Shown here: positions 7,496 through 13,984 of the stretch, one piece after another
Numbering within the stretch: position 1 is the stretch's first letter
How the letters are laid out: each line of letters starts with the position of its first letter
Assembly: GCA_964437815.1 (NCBI GenBank)
Contig: CAYTIE010000026.1
Coordinates: 1-15,448, forward strand
Source: Marisimplicoccus sp964437815
Lineage (GTDB): Bacteria > Bacteroidota > Bacteroidia > Flavobacteriales > Flavobacteriaceae
Length of the DNA stretch: 15,448 bases
Direction: 5' to 3'
Made by a program: the position numbers and the translations under genes
Notes under the pieces: generated by a model
Database searches by the model: none
What the model was told of the DNA's origin: nothing
What the model saw: the letters and a program-made list of their open reading frames with translations, nothing else

Positions 7496-10345
7496 TTATT
7501 TTGTTAAATACATTTTTCTTCTAGAAAAAAGTTCAATGAATGCATCATCATTCAAATCATCAATAAAGAGAATACTCTCACCAGTACTTTTCATCTCAGG
7601 TCCTAATTGTTTATTAACATTAGGAAACTTATTAAAAGAAAAAACTGGTTGCTTAATAGCGTATCCCTTTAGTTTTGGGTTAAATTTAAAATCTTTTATT
7701 TTGTTTTTCCCAAGCATTATTTTTGTAGCATAATTAACATAAGGTTCTTTATAAGCTTTTGAAATAAAAGGAACTGTTCTAGATGCCCTAGGGTTAGCTT
7801 CAATAACAAAAACCTTATCATATTTAATCGCAAATTGAATATTAATAAGACCAACAGTATTTAGCGCTAGAGCAATTTTTTTAGTATGATCTTTTATTTG
7901 TTGAATAACAAAATCTCCTAAACTAAATACAGGAAGAGTAGCATTTGAGTCTCCTGAATGGATTCCACATGGTTCAATATGCTCCATTATTCCAATAATA
8001 TATAGATCCTTTCCATCAGAAATAGCATCAGCTTCTGCCTCTATAGCTCCGTCTAGGTAATGATCTAAAAGCAATTTATTTTTAGGTATTTTTCCTAGTA
8101 AGTCTACTACATGTTCTTCAAGCTCTTGTTCATTTATTACAATTTTCATTCCCTGACCACCTAATACATATGATGGTCTAACTAGAATTGGAAAGTCTAA
8201 TTTTTTTGAAAGTTTAACAGCTTGTTTAGGAGTCGTAGCAACTCCAAAATCTGGATAAGGTATTTTATTATCTTTTAATAATGTTGAGAAACTACCCCTA
8301 TCCTCTGCTAGATCCAAAGATTTATATTCAGTTCCTATAATTTTTATACCATATCTATCAAGTTTTTCAGCCAATTTAAGCGCTGTTTGACCTCCAAGTT
8401 GAACAATTACTCCTTCTGGCTTTTCGTGTCTAATAATATCATATATATGTTCCCAAAAAACTGGTTCAAAATATAATTTATCAGAAATATCAAAATCAGT
8501 AGATACTGTCTCAGGATTGCAGTTTATCATAATTGTTTCATAACCACATTCACTAGCTGCCAAAACACCATGGACACAACAATAATCAAATTCTATTCCT
8601 TGACCAATTCTATTTGGACCAGAACCCAGTACAACTATTTTTTTCTTTTTTGATACCATACTTTCATTCTCTGAATAATCTGGTTTATTTTTAAGTTTCA
8701 TTTTTTGTTCAAAAGTAGAATAGTAATATGGTGTTTCTGCCGGGAATTCTGCAGAACATGTGTCAACTAATTTATAAACTCTTTGAATACCTAGTTTATT
8801 TCTTTTTTTATAGACGGCACTCTCAAGACATCCCAACATATAAGCTATCTGTCTATCAGCAAAACCTCTTTGTTTTGCCTCTAGCAATAACTCATTATCA
8901 ATAGACTTAATATCATATTTTGAAATTTCTCTTTCTAATATATATAGTTCTTCATATTGTTTTAAAAACCAGACATCAATTTTCGTTATTTCGTGAATTC
9001 TTTTAAGAGATATGCCTATTTGGATGGCATCATATAATACAAAAACTCTATCCCAACTTGGATATTTTAATTTTTCGATAATGGTATTATAATCCTTATA
9101 TCCTTTTCCATCAGCTCCTAAACCATTTCTCTTAATTTCTAGAGATTGAGTAGCTTTATGAAGAGCCTCTTGAAAAGATCTTCCAATACCCATTACTTCT
9201 CCTACTGCTTTCATCTGCAATCCAATAATTCTTTCTGATCCTTCAAACTTATCAAAATTCCATCTTGGAATCTTAACTATTACATAATCTAGAGTTGGTT
9301 CGAATAATGCAGAAGTAGACTTTGTGATTTGATTATTTAATTCATCCAATGTATAACCAAGAGAAAGTTTTGCAGCAACCTTTGCTATTGGGTATCCTGA
9401 TGCTTTCGAAGCCAATGCTGAGGATCTTGATACTCTAGGGTTGATCTCAATAGCAATAATATCTTCTTTTTCATCTGGACTAACAGCAAACTGTACATTA
9501 CATCCTCCTGCAAAATCACCAATACTTCTCATCATTTTAATTGCCATATCTCTCATCCTTTGATAAGTTGTATCTGAAAGAGTCATTGCTGGAGCGACAG
9601 TTATTGAATCACCTGTGTGAATCCCCATAGGGTCCATATTTTCAATAGTACAGATAATTACAACATTATCATTCTTATCTCTCAATAGTTCTAATTCATA
9701 TTCTTTCCAACCGATTAAGGCTTTATCTATTAGAACTTCATGTATTGGAGAAGACTCAAGTCCTCTAGTTAGAAGCTCATTAAACTTTTCTTCTTCATAT
9801 ACAATTGAAGCTCCAGTTCCACCAAGGGTAAAAGATGGACGAATGACAAGAGGAAAGCCAAACTTTTGTGCAATCTCTTTCCCACTAAGAAAAGAAGCTG
9901 CTCTTTCCGCAGGAGCAACTGGAATATCAATTTTATTCAAAAGAAGTCTAAATTTTTCTCTATCCTCAGTTATTTTAATTGCATCTATGTCAACTCCAAT
10001 AATTTTAACAGAATACTTCTTCCATATTCCCTTATCTTGAGCCTCAATACATAGATTAAGGGCTGTTTGCCCTCCCATTGTAGGTAAAACTGCATCTATC
10101 TTATGTTTCTCTAAAATTTCAATTATTGATTGAGTAGTAAGAGGTTTAAGATAAATATGATCAGCCATAGCAGGATCAGTCATTATAGTAGCAGGATTGG
10201 AATTAATTAGTATTGTCTTAATTCCATCTTCTTTAAGCGACCTAAGAGCTTGAGATCCAGAATAATCAAATTCGCAAGCTTGACCAATAATTATTGGTCC
10301 TGAGCCTATTATTAGAATTGATTTAATCTTTTTGTCTTTAGGCAT
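7496..10345 (-). CDS. carB: Carbamoyl-phosphate synthase large subunit, short form without MGS domain
   Basis: CarB makes carbamoyl phosphate from bicarbonate, ammonia (from CarA) and two ATP, feeding pyrimidine and arginine synthesis. Both halves are present. The carboxyphosphate half contains GSGPIIIGQACEFDYSG (14-30), PLVIRPSFTLGGTGAS (165-180) and EINPRVSRSSALASKASGYP (300-319). An oligomerisation region (about 405-555) follows. The carbamoyl-phosphate half has GSGPNRIGQGIEFDY (574-588), PILVRPSYVLGGQGM (719-733) and EANPRASRTVPF (849-860). The protein stops at residue 949, soon after LGPEMKSTGE. The E. coli enzyme (1073 residues) continues with the methylglyoxal-synthase-like allosteric domain for UMP and ornithine, which is missing here. 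From memory, about 950 residues is usual for Flavobacteriia. No carA is nearby. Its stop lies 3 bases from the end of the convergent S41 gene. Confidence 0.96.
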   Translation of the reverse strand: MPKDKKIKSILIIGSGPIIIGQACEFDYSGSQALRSLKEDGIKTILINSNPATIMTDPAMADHIYLKPLTTQSIIEILEKHKIDAVLPTMGGQTALNLCIEAQDKGIWKKYSVKIIGVDIDAIKITEDREKFRLLLNKIDIPVAPAERAASFLSGKEIAQKFGFPLVIRPSFTLGGTGASIVYEEEKFNELLTRGLESSPIHEVLIDKALIGWKEYELELLRDKNDNVVIICTIENMDPMGIHTGDSITVAPAMTLSDTTYQRMRDMAIKMMRSIGDFAGGCNVQFAVSPDEKEDIIAIEINPRVSRSSALASKASGYPIAKVAAKLSLGYTLDELNNQITKSTSALFEPTLDYVIVKIPRWNFDKFEGSERIIGLQMKAVGEVMGIGRSFQEALHKATQSLEIKRNGLGADGKGYKDYNTIIEKLKYPSWDRVFVLYDAIQIGISLKRIHEITKIDVWFLKQYEELYILEREISKYDIKSIDNELLLEAKQRGFADRQIAYMLGCLESAVYKKRNKLGIQRVYKLVDTCSAEFPAETPYYYSTFEQKMKLKNKPDYSENESMVSKKKKIVVLGSGPNRIGQGIEFDYCCVHGVLAASECGYETIMINCNPETVSTDFDISDKLYFEPVFWEHIYDIIRHEKPEGVIVQLGGQTALKLAEKLDRYGIKIIGTEYKSLDLAEDRGSFSTLLKDNKIPYPDFGVATTPKQAVKLSKKLDFPILVRPSYVLGGQGMKIVINEQELEEHVVDLLGKIPKNKLLLDHYLDGAIEAEADAISDGKDLYIIGIMEHIEPCGIHSGDSNATLPVFSLGDFVIQQIKDHTKKIALALNTVGLINIQFAIKYDKVFVIEANPRASRTVPFISKAYKEPYVNYATKIMLGKNKIKDFKFNPKLKGYAIKQPVFSFNKFPNVNKQLGPEMKSTGESILFIDDLNDDAFIELFSRRKMYLTK

Positions 10346-10355
10346 AAAAATCTTA

Positions 10356-10383
10356 CAAAATTATTAAAAAAAAAGTGCTACAA
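10356..10383 (-). promoter_or_regulatory. Probable carB promoter, overlapping the rpmH terminator
   Basis: On the minus strand TAATTTTG (10356-10363) matches the -7 element and ends 10 bases before the carB ATG. A TTG at 10381-10383, 17 bases further upstream, could be the -33 element and lies in the loop of the terminator hairpin. The predicted leader is only a few bases long. Confidence 0.55.
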
Positions 10384-10396
10384 TCGTAACACTTTT
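10366..10396 (-). terminator. Rho-independent terminator of rpmH
   Basis: On the minus strand an 11-base-pair stem (arms 10386-10396 and 10371-10381, one G-T wobble, loop of 4) is followed by an unbroken run of T reaching 10366. It lies 16 bases after the rpmH stop. The T run is only on the minus-strand side, so it serves rpmH, not the plus strand. It is the only clear intrinsic terminator that I see in the window. Confidence 0.8.
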
Positions 10397-10412
10397 AAAA
10401 AGTTATCAAAAA

Positions 10413-10571
10413 TTATTTTTTATGACGCGATTCACTCGAAACCGATATTTTTTTTCTTCCCTTTGCTCTTCTAGAAGAAATAACATTTCTACCACTGGAA
10501 CTAGACATTCTGTCCATAAACCCATGTTTATTTCTTCTTTTTCTCTTTGATGGCTGGTAAGTTCTTTTCAC
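10413..10571 (-). CDS. rpmH: 50S ribosomal protein L34
   Basis: This small basic protein of the large subunit is 52 residues. It reads MKRTYQPSKRKRRNKHGF at the start, has RRAKGRKK at about residues 34-41 and ends SVSSESRHKK, the flavobacterial form of L34. The start codon is GTG at 10571; the family always begins MKRT[FY]QPS, so the start is certain even without an ATG. It is transcribed on the minus strand from a likely promoter at 10599-10606 and ends at its own terminator before carB, so it appears to be a single-gene unit. rnpA, the neighbour of rpmH in most bacteria, is absent. The middle (MSSSSGRNVISS) is more serine-rich than the usual MASANGRKVLA form. Confidence 0.96.
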   Translation of the reverse strand: MKRTYQPSKRKRRNKHGFMDRMSSSSGRNVISSRRAKGRKKISVSSESRHKK

Positions 10572-10598
10572 TTTTTCTATAAATTACATTTCAGTTGG

Positions 10599-10606
10599 CA
10601 AATATA
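10599..10606 (-). promoter_or_regulatory. Probable -7 element of rpmH
   Basis: TATATTTG on the minus strand matches TAnnTTTG exactly, 27 bases upstream of the GTG start. No -33 TTTG stands at the normal spacing; a TTG exists but only 13 bases away. Confidence 0.5.
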
Positions 10607-10646
10607 ATATCTTTTTATACAAGTTCATATTAATATTATTAAATTG

Positions 10647-10654
10647 TAGCTTTG
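10647..10654 (+). promoter_or_regulatory. Probable -7 element of the TPR-like membrane protein gene
   Basis: TAGCTTTG matches TAnnTTTG exactly and ends 10 bases before the ATG at 10665. The -33 element is weak. The 93-base gap between the divergent genes (10572-10664) holds this box and the opposite rpmH box. Confidence 0.5.
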
Positions 10655-10664
10655 TAAAAAAATT

Positions 10665-11180
10665 ATGTTTCCAAAGAATATAAAATTAATCCTTGCAATT
10701 TCTCTCTTAGGTTATGGAATATATCAAATTACCGAAACCTATATTGGAAATGGTATTTTCATGTTCCTCCTATCAATTATTTTAATAATATTATACTTCA
10801 AGAATGAGATTCTAATTCTTGCTTTTCTTAGTCTTAGAAAACAAAATTTTGATAAAACACAAAGGCTTTTATCTCTAATCAAAAATCCAAAAACCGCACT
10901 CATAAAAAAGCAACAAGGTTTCTATTATTATCTAAATGGTTTAATCCAATCTCAACATAATCTTACAATAGCAGAAAAAAACTTTAGAGAAGCTCTTAAA
11001 CTAGGTCTTAATACTAGTAGTGATATGGCTATGGCTAAACTTAGCTTAGCGGGAATAATGATGCAAAAAAGAAGAAAAAGAGAAGCTCAAATCCTTTTAA
11101 CTGAAGCCAAGGGACATGATAAACATAATATGCTAACATCACAGATTAGAATGATGCAAGAGCAAATGAAAAGGATTTAG
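10665..11180 (+). CDS. Membrane-anchored TPR-like protein, function unknown
   Basis: The 171-residue protein has two predicted membrane helices close together at the N-terminus (about 7-22 and 28-46), then a soluble helical part. Residues about 85-118 (YYYLNGLIQSQHNLTIAEKN, then FREALKLG) look like a tetratricopeptide repeat, and 120-150 (MAMAKLSLAGIMMQKRRKRE, then AQILLTEAK) like a second. Basic residues cluster at 134-139. This layout suggests a small inner-membrane protein with a cytoplasmic TPR scaffold. I recognise the general type from Bacteroidota genomes but cannot assign a function. It stands between rpmH (divergent) and a GNAT-like gene 71 bases downstream that has its own promoter box, so it may be monocistronic. 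Confidence 0.7.
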   Translation: MFPKNIKLILAISLLGYGIYQITETYIGNGIFMFLLSIILIILYFKNEILILAFLSLRKQNFDKTQRLLSLIKNPKTALIKKQQGFYYYLNGLIQSQHNLTIAEKNFREALKLGLNTSSDMAMAKLSLAGIMMQKRRKREAQILLTEAKGHDKHNMLTSQIRMMQEQMKRI

Positions 11181-11203
11181 GATTCTTAAAATAAAAAACC
11201 TAA

Positions 11204-11230
11204 TTGTATTATAAATATTTCTTATCTTTG
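11204..11230 (+). promoter_or_regulatory. Probable promoter of the GNAT-like gene
   Basis: TATCTTTG (11223-11230) matches the -7 element exactly, followed by the C often seen in Flavobacteriia. A TTG at 11204-11206, 16 bases upstream, could act as -33. The box ends 21 bases before the ATG at 11252. Confidence 0.6.
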
Positions 11231-11251
11231 CTGTCCGGCTAAAAATTAATT

Positions 11252-11545
11252 ATGTATCAAATTAACCTAGAGAATAATGAATTTTTAAGACAGTTTGAGG
11301 TTAAATACAAGAACTCACTGGCTAGAATAGAGTACGCAGAACAAGAAAGAAAGATATTTCTTACTAAGATACATATACCAAAAGAAATCAAGGACGATAA
11401 ATTTGAAGAACAATTTATAATTAAAGTTCTAGAGTTTATAGAAGATAAAAAATTAAGGGTTGTTCCAACATCGCCAAAGATTGCAGGTTTTGTGAGAAAA
11501 AACAAGTCATTTAAGCATCTATTGCCTGTTGGCATTAAACTATAA
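11252..11545 (+). CDS. Small GNAT-like (COG2388-type) protein lacking the acetyl-CoA loop motif
   Basis: This 97-residue protein resembles the short YjdJ-type N-acetyltransferases. It has a strand region at 20-40 (NSLARIEYAEQERKIFLTKI), then HIPKEI where that family has its VPEE segment, a helix (about 51-66), and the strand RVVPTSPKIAGFVRKN (69-84), equivalent to the family's VVPxCPFxxxYxxxH stretch. The Q/RxxGxG/A pyrophosphate-binding loop that normally follows VPEE is replaced by KDDKFEE, and the usual Cys (VPxCP) is Ser or Thr. From memory, closely similar proteins occur across Flavobacteriia and are labelled N-acetyltransferase. Enzymatic activity is therefore doubtful; a non-catalytic or ligand-binding role is possible. 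The gene ends one base before the convergent mtaB stop. Confidence 0.65.
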   Translation: MYQINLENNEFLRQFEVKYKNSLARIEYAEQERKIFLTKIHIPKEIKDDKFEEQFIIKVLEFIEDKKLRVVPTSPKIAGFVRKNKSFKHLLPVGIKL

Positions 11546-11546
11546 T

Positions 11547-12887
11547 TTAGGCTACTGCATATCCTTCGGAATCTACCTTTTCAATTTTTACTTTACGAAT
11601 TTTACCAACTAGATTTTTGTTCCAATCTTTTCTAACTCGGATATAATTTTCAGTATACCCTTCAATTAAACCATTTTTGTTTTCAGACTCAAATAAAACA
11701 TTATAGTCACCTCCGATATTCTTTTTGTAAAAACTTGTTTTTTTGGATGCAGAAAGCAATCTTAATAGTTTACTCCTTTTATTTCGTATTTTTTTTGGAA
11801 CCACACCATTTAGCTCAATTGCTTTTGTGTTTTCTCTTTCAGAATAAGAAAAAACATGTAAATATGATATATCTAATTTTTTTATAAAATCATATGTTTC
11901 TAGAAACATCTCATCTGTCTCTCCAGGGAAACCTACAATTACGTCAACTCCAATTGAAGCAGATGGCATTAGTTTTCTTATAAGGTCTACCCTACTTTTA
12001 TATAAAGGAGTTTTATATCTTCTTCTCATTTTCTTTAATATCACATTACTTCCACTTTGAAGAGGTATATGAAAATGTGGAACAAACCTCTTGCTATTGC
12101 TGACAAAGGTAATTATATCATCAGTAAGCAAATTAGGCTCAATTGATGATAACCTATAACGCTCTACTCCATCAATTTTGTCTAAAGTTTTAATCAGTTT
12201 AAGAAAATTTTCGTTAGTTTTTATATTATCTGATTGTCTTTTACCAAAATCTCCAAGATTAATTCCAGTTAAAACTATTTCTCTTATTCCATTTGAAACT
12301 ATTTCATTTACATTTTTTACAATATTTTCTATTGTATTGCTTCTTGATTTACCTCTAGCAAGTGGTATTGTACAAAAACTGCATTTATAATCACATCCAT
12401 CTTGTACTTTTAGGAAAGCTCTAGTTCTAGAGTTAATAGAAAATGATTCAGTAAATGAATCAACATCATTTATATTACATGAATGATCTAACTTAGAAAA
12501 ATCTTGATCAATATTTAGAAGATAATTGACAATGTTAAATTTCTCTGATGCCCCTAAAACAAGATCAACACCTTTAACAGATAATAATTCTTTTGGCTTA
12601 AGTTGAGCATAACAACCAATTGCAGCTACAAAGGCATTAGGGTTAATCTTTAATGCTTTATTTACAAAGACTTTAAATTTATTATCTGCATTTTCAGTTA
12701 CAGAACATGTATTAATAATATAAGCATCAGCGTATTGGTTAAATGGAACAACCTTAAAGTTATTTTTCTCAAGATTACTTGAAATAGAAGATGTCTCAGA
12801 AAAATTAAGTTTACATCCAAGTGTTGACAAAGCTACACTAGATATTTTTTTTTCTTTTAATTCAAGATTTTTAGATAAAGCAGGCAA
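11547..12887 (-). CDS. mtaB: tRNA (N6-threonylcarbamoyladenosine(37)-C2)-methylthiotransferase MtaB
   Basis: MtaB is a radical-SAM enzyme that converts t6A to ms2t6A at position 37 of ANN-decoding tRNAs. The 446-residue protein has the N-terminal methylthiotransferase domain with three [4Fe-4S] cysteines: STLGCKLNFSETS (Cys25), INTCSVTENAD (Cys61) and AIGCYAQLKP (Cys92). The radical-SAM CxxxCxxC follows in DGCDYKCSFCTIPLARG (Cys165, 169, 172). Further motifs are IPLQSGS (274-280) and VDVIVGFPGETDE (314-326), and a C-terminal TRAM-like domain (about 385-445) ends the protein. CKLN rather than another N-terminal pattern separates MtaB from MiaB and RimO. There is no ATG: the best start is TTG at 12887, 9 bases after the rpmE2 stop and in the same frame. 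A later TTG (12830) would remove the first beta strand. It is probably cotranscribed with rpmE2. Confidence 0.93.
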   Translation of the reverse strand: MPALSKNLELKEKKISSVALSTLGCKLNFSETSSISSNLEKNNFKVVPFNQYADAYIINTCSVTENADNKFKVFVNKALKINPNAFVAAIGCYAQLKPKELLSVKGVDLVLGASEKFNIVNYLLNIDQDFSKLDHSCNINDVDSFTESFSINSRTRAFLKVQDGCDYKCSFCTIPLARGKSRSNTIENIVKNVNEIVSNGIREIVLTGINLGDFGKRQSDNIKTNENFLKLIKTLDKIDGVERYRLSSIEPNLLTDDIITFVSNSKRFVPHFHIPLQSGSNVILKKMRRRYKTPLYKSRVDLIRKLMPSASIGVDVIVGFPGETDEMFLETYDFIKKLDISYLHVFSYSERENTKAIELNGVVPKKIRNKRSKLLRLLSASKKTSFYKKNIGGDYNVLFESENKNGLIEGYTENYIRVRKDWNKNLVGKIRKVKIEKVDSEGYAVA

Positions 12888-12896
12888 AACAAAAAG

Positions 12897-13343
12897 TTAT
12901 TCTTTAGACTCAGTTTCGTCTTCAGTAGATTCTCCTGCAGCTGGCTCCTCAACAGGTGCTTCTGCAGCTGGATCCTCAGCAGGTGCTTCTGCATCTGGCT
13001 CCTCAGCAGGTGCTTCTGTAGCTGGCTCCTCAGTTTTAGTTTCAGGAATTACTTGTTTTTTGTCAACAGGAGTATCTTCTTTTACATCTGAAGGTTTATT
13101 AAAATCAGCATATTTACTTCTAAATTTATCCACTCTACCTGCAGTATCTACTAATTTAGATTTACCTGTATAATATGGGTGAGAAGTTCTGGAGATCTCG
13201 AGTTTAAACAAAGGATACTCAACGCCATCAATTTTTGTTGTCTCTTTAGTCTCAACAGTTGATTTTGTAATAAAAACATCATCATTAGACATATCTTTAA
13301 ATGCCACTAAACGATAATTTTCAGGATGTATATCACTTTTCAT
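12897..13343 (-). CDS. rpmE2: 50S ribosomal protein L31 type B with acidic repetitive C-terminal tail
   Basis: L31 bridges the large and small subunits. The core (about 1-83) is type B: IHPENYRLVAFKDMSNDDVF (5-24), GVEYPLFKLEISRTSHPYYT (40-59), GKSKLVDTAGRVDKFRSKY (60-78). It has no cysteines, so this is the zinc-independent form. Usual type B proteins are about 80-90 residues; this one has 148. The extra 65 residues form a low-complexity, strongly acidic Pro/Ala/Glu tail built from a 9-residue repeat (EAPAEEPDA-like) and ending ESTEDETESKE. The tail must lie outside the ribosome core and is expected to be disordered. The gene is first in a unit with mtaB and divergent from the DUF4199 gene. 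Confidence 0.95.
   Translation of the reverse strand: MKSDIHPENYRLVAFKDMSNDDVFITKSTVETKETTKIDGVEYPLFKLEISRTSHPYYTGKSKLVDTAGRVDKFRSKYADFNKPSDVKEDTPVDKKQVIPETKTEEPATEAPAEEPDAEAPAEDPAAEAPVEEPAAGESTEDETESKE
12941..13033. repeat. 27-base tandem repeat (3.4 copies) in the rpmE2 tail
   Basis: Units at 12941-12967, 12968-12994 and 12995-13021 differ from each other at only 2-3 positions, and a partial fourth unit begins at 13022. Each encodes nine residues of the Pro/Ala/Glu tail. The period is a multiple of three, so copy-number change would keep the frame. Confidence 0.88.
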
Positions 13344-13360
13344 AACAAATTTTGTGAGTG

Positions 13361-13368
13361 CAAATTTA
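13361..13368 (-). promoter_or_regulatory. Probable -7 element of rpmE2-mtaB
   Basis: TAAATTTG on the minus strand matches TAnnTTTG and is followed by C. It ends 17 bases before the rpmE2 ATG. No clear -33 element is seen. Confidence 0.5.
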
Positions 13369-13408
13369 AAATATTTTTCATATATATAGTATTATAATTA
13401 CTTTATTT

Positions 13409-13416
13409 TATCTTTA
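13409..13416 (+). promoter_or_regulatory. Possible -7 element of the DUF4199-GT2-ABC unit (imperfect)
   Basis: TATCTTTA matches TAnnTTTG except for the last base and lies 24 bases upstream of the ATG at 13441. It is the only candidate in the 97-base divergent gap for this direction. Confidence 0.35.
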
Positions 13417-13440
13417 CGAATAATTAAATTAATCAAAAAA

Positions 13441-13965
13441 ATGAGTGATCAAAAATCAATATTAAAATCAACAATTCTGCAATATGGTCTAATTTATGGG
13501 GGTATATCAGTTGCATTTGCAATAATGCTATTTATTATGGATATGCATTATCAGGGTGGATCTCTTCAAAATTGGGCTGGATTATTAATAATGGTTGGAT
13601 CAATAACATTTGCTCAAATTGCATACAGAAAACAAAATGATGGATATCTTAATTTATCTGAAGCAATAAAAGTAGGGCTTGGTGTAACTGTTGTTGGAAT
13701 ATTAATAGCACTTGTATATGGATGGTTTCAAGCTATAGTGTTAGATCCAAATCAAATAGAGAAAGCAACTGAATTTGCACTAAATCAAGCTATTGATCAA
13801 AACCCTGAAATGACTGATGAAATGATTGCAGTTACAAAAGAATGGATTGAATGGGGAACATCTCCTGCTATATCGACTGCATTTGCTTTTGGTTTTGGGC
13901 TATTATTCGGAGGAATTTTTTCGTTAGTTACTGGATTAATTGTAAAAAAATCAAGACCTAATTAA
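13441..13965 (+). CDS. DUF4199 domain-containing membrane protein
   Basis: This 174-residue integral membrane protein is of the Bacteroidota DUF4199 type. Four hydrophobic helices are visible: about 13-33, 43-60, 74-97 and 142-166. Between helices three and four is a soluble segment (about 99-140) containing LDPNQIEKATEFALNQAID and an acidic stretch, as is usual in the family. The N-terminus MSDQKSILKSTILQYGLIYG fits an inner-membrane protein without a cleaved signal. No biochemical role is established for the family as far as I know. It is followed after 19 bases by a GT2 gene, an arrangement that I recall as common in Flavobacteriia, which suggests a role in the cell envelope. No catalytic motif is visible. 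Confidence 0.85.
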   Translation: MSDQKSILKSTILQYGLIYGGISVAFAIMLFIMDMHYQGGSLQNWAGLLIMVGSITFAQIAYRKQNDGYLNLSEAIKVGLGVTVVGILIALVYGWFQAIVLDPNQIEKATEFALNQAIDQNPEMTDEMIAVTKEWIEWGTSPAISTAFAFGFGLLFGGIFSLVTGLIVKKSRPN

Positions 13966-13984
13966 TTATTAGCGATTATTTCTT

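Noticed and set aside
7536..7733. Plus-strand frame of 65 codons inside carB
   Set aside because: It is antisense to the conserved CarB coding sequence and has no family resemblance or start context.
9843..10054. Two overlapping plus-strand frames inside carB
   Set aside because: Both are antisense to the first ATP-grasp region of CarB and lack any protein-like features.
10371..10396. Hairpin as a pyrimidine-responsive attenuator or riboswitch of carB
   Set aside because: The likely carB -7 box lies downstream of the hairpin, so the structure would not be in the carB leader. Its T run and position after rpmH fit a plain terminator.
11257..11535. Minus-strand frame of 92 codons opposite the GNAT-like gene
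   Set aside because: The plus-strand frame has an exact promoter box and family-like motifs. The minus frame has neither and is a mirror of it.
12178..12390. Plus-strand frame of 70 codons inside mtaB
   Set aside because: It is antisense to the radical-SAM domain coding region; hydrophobic composition arises from the complementary strand.
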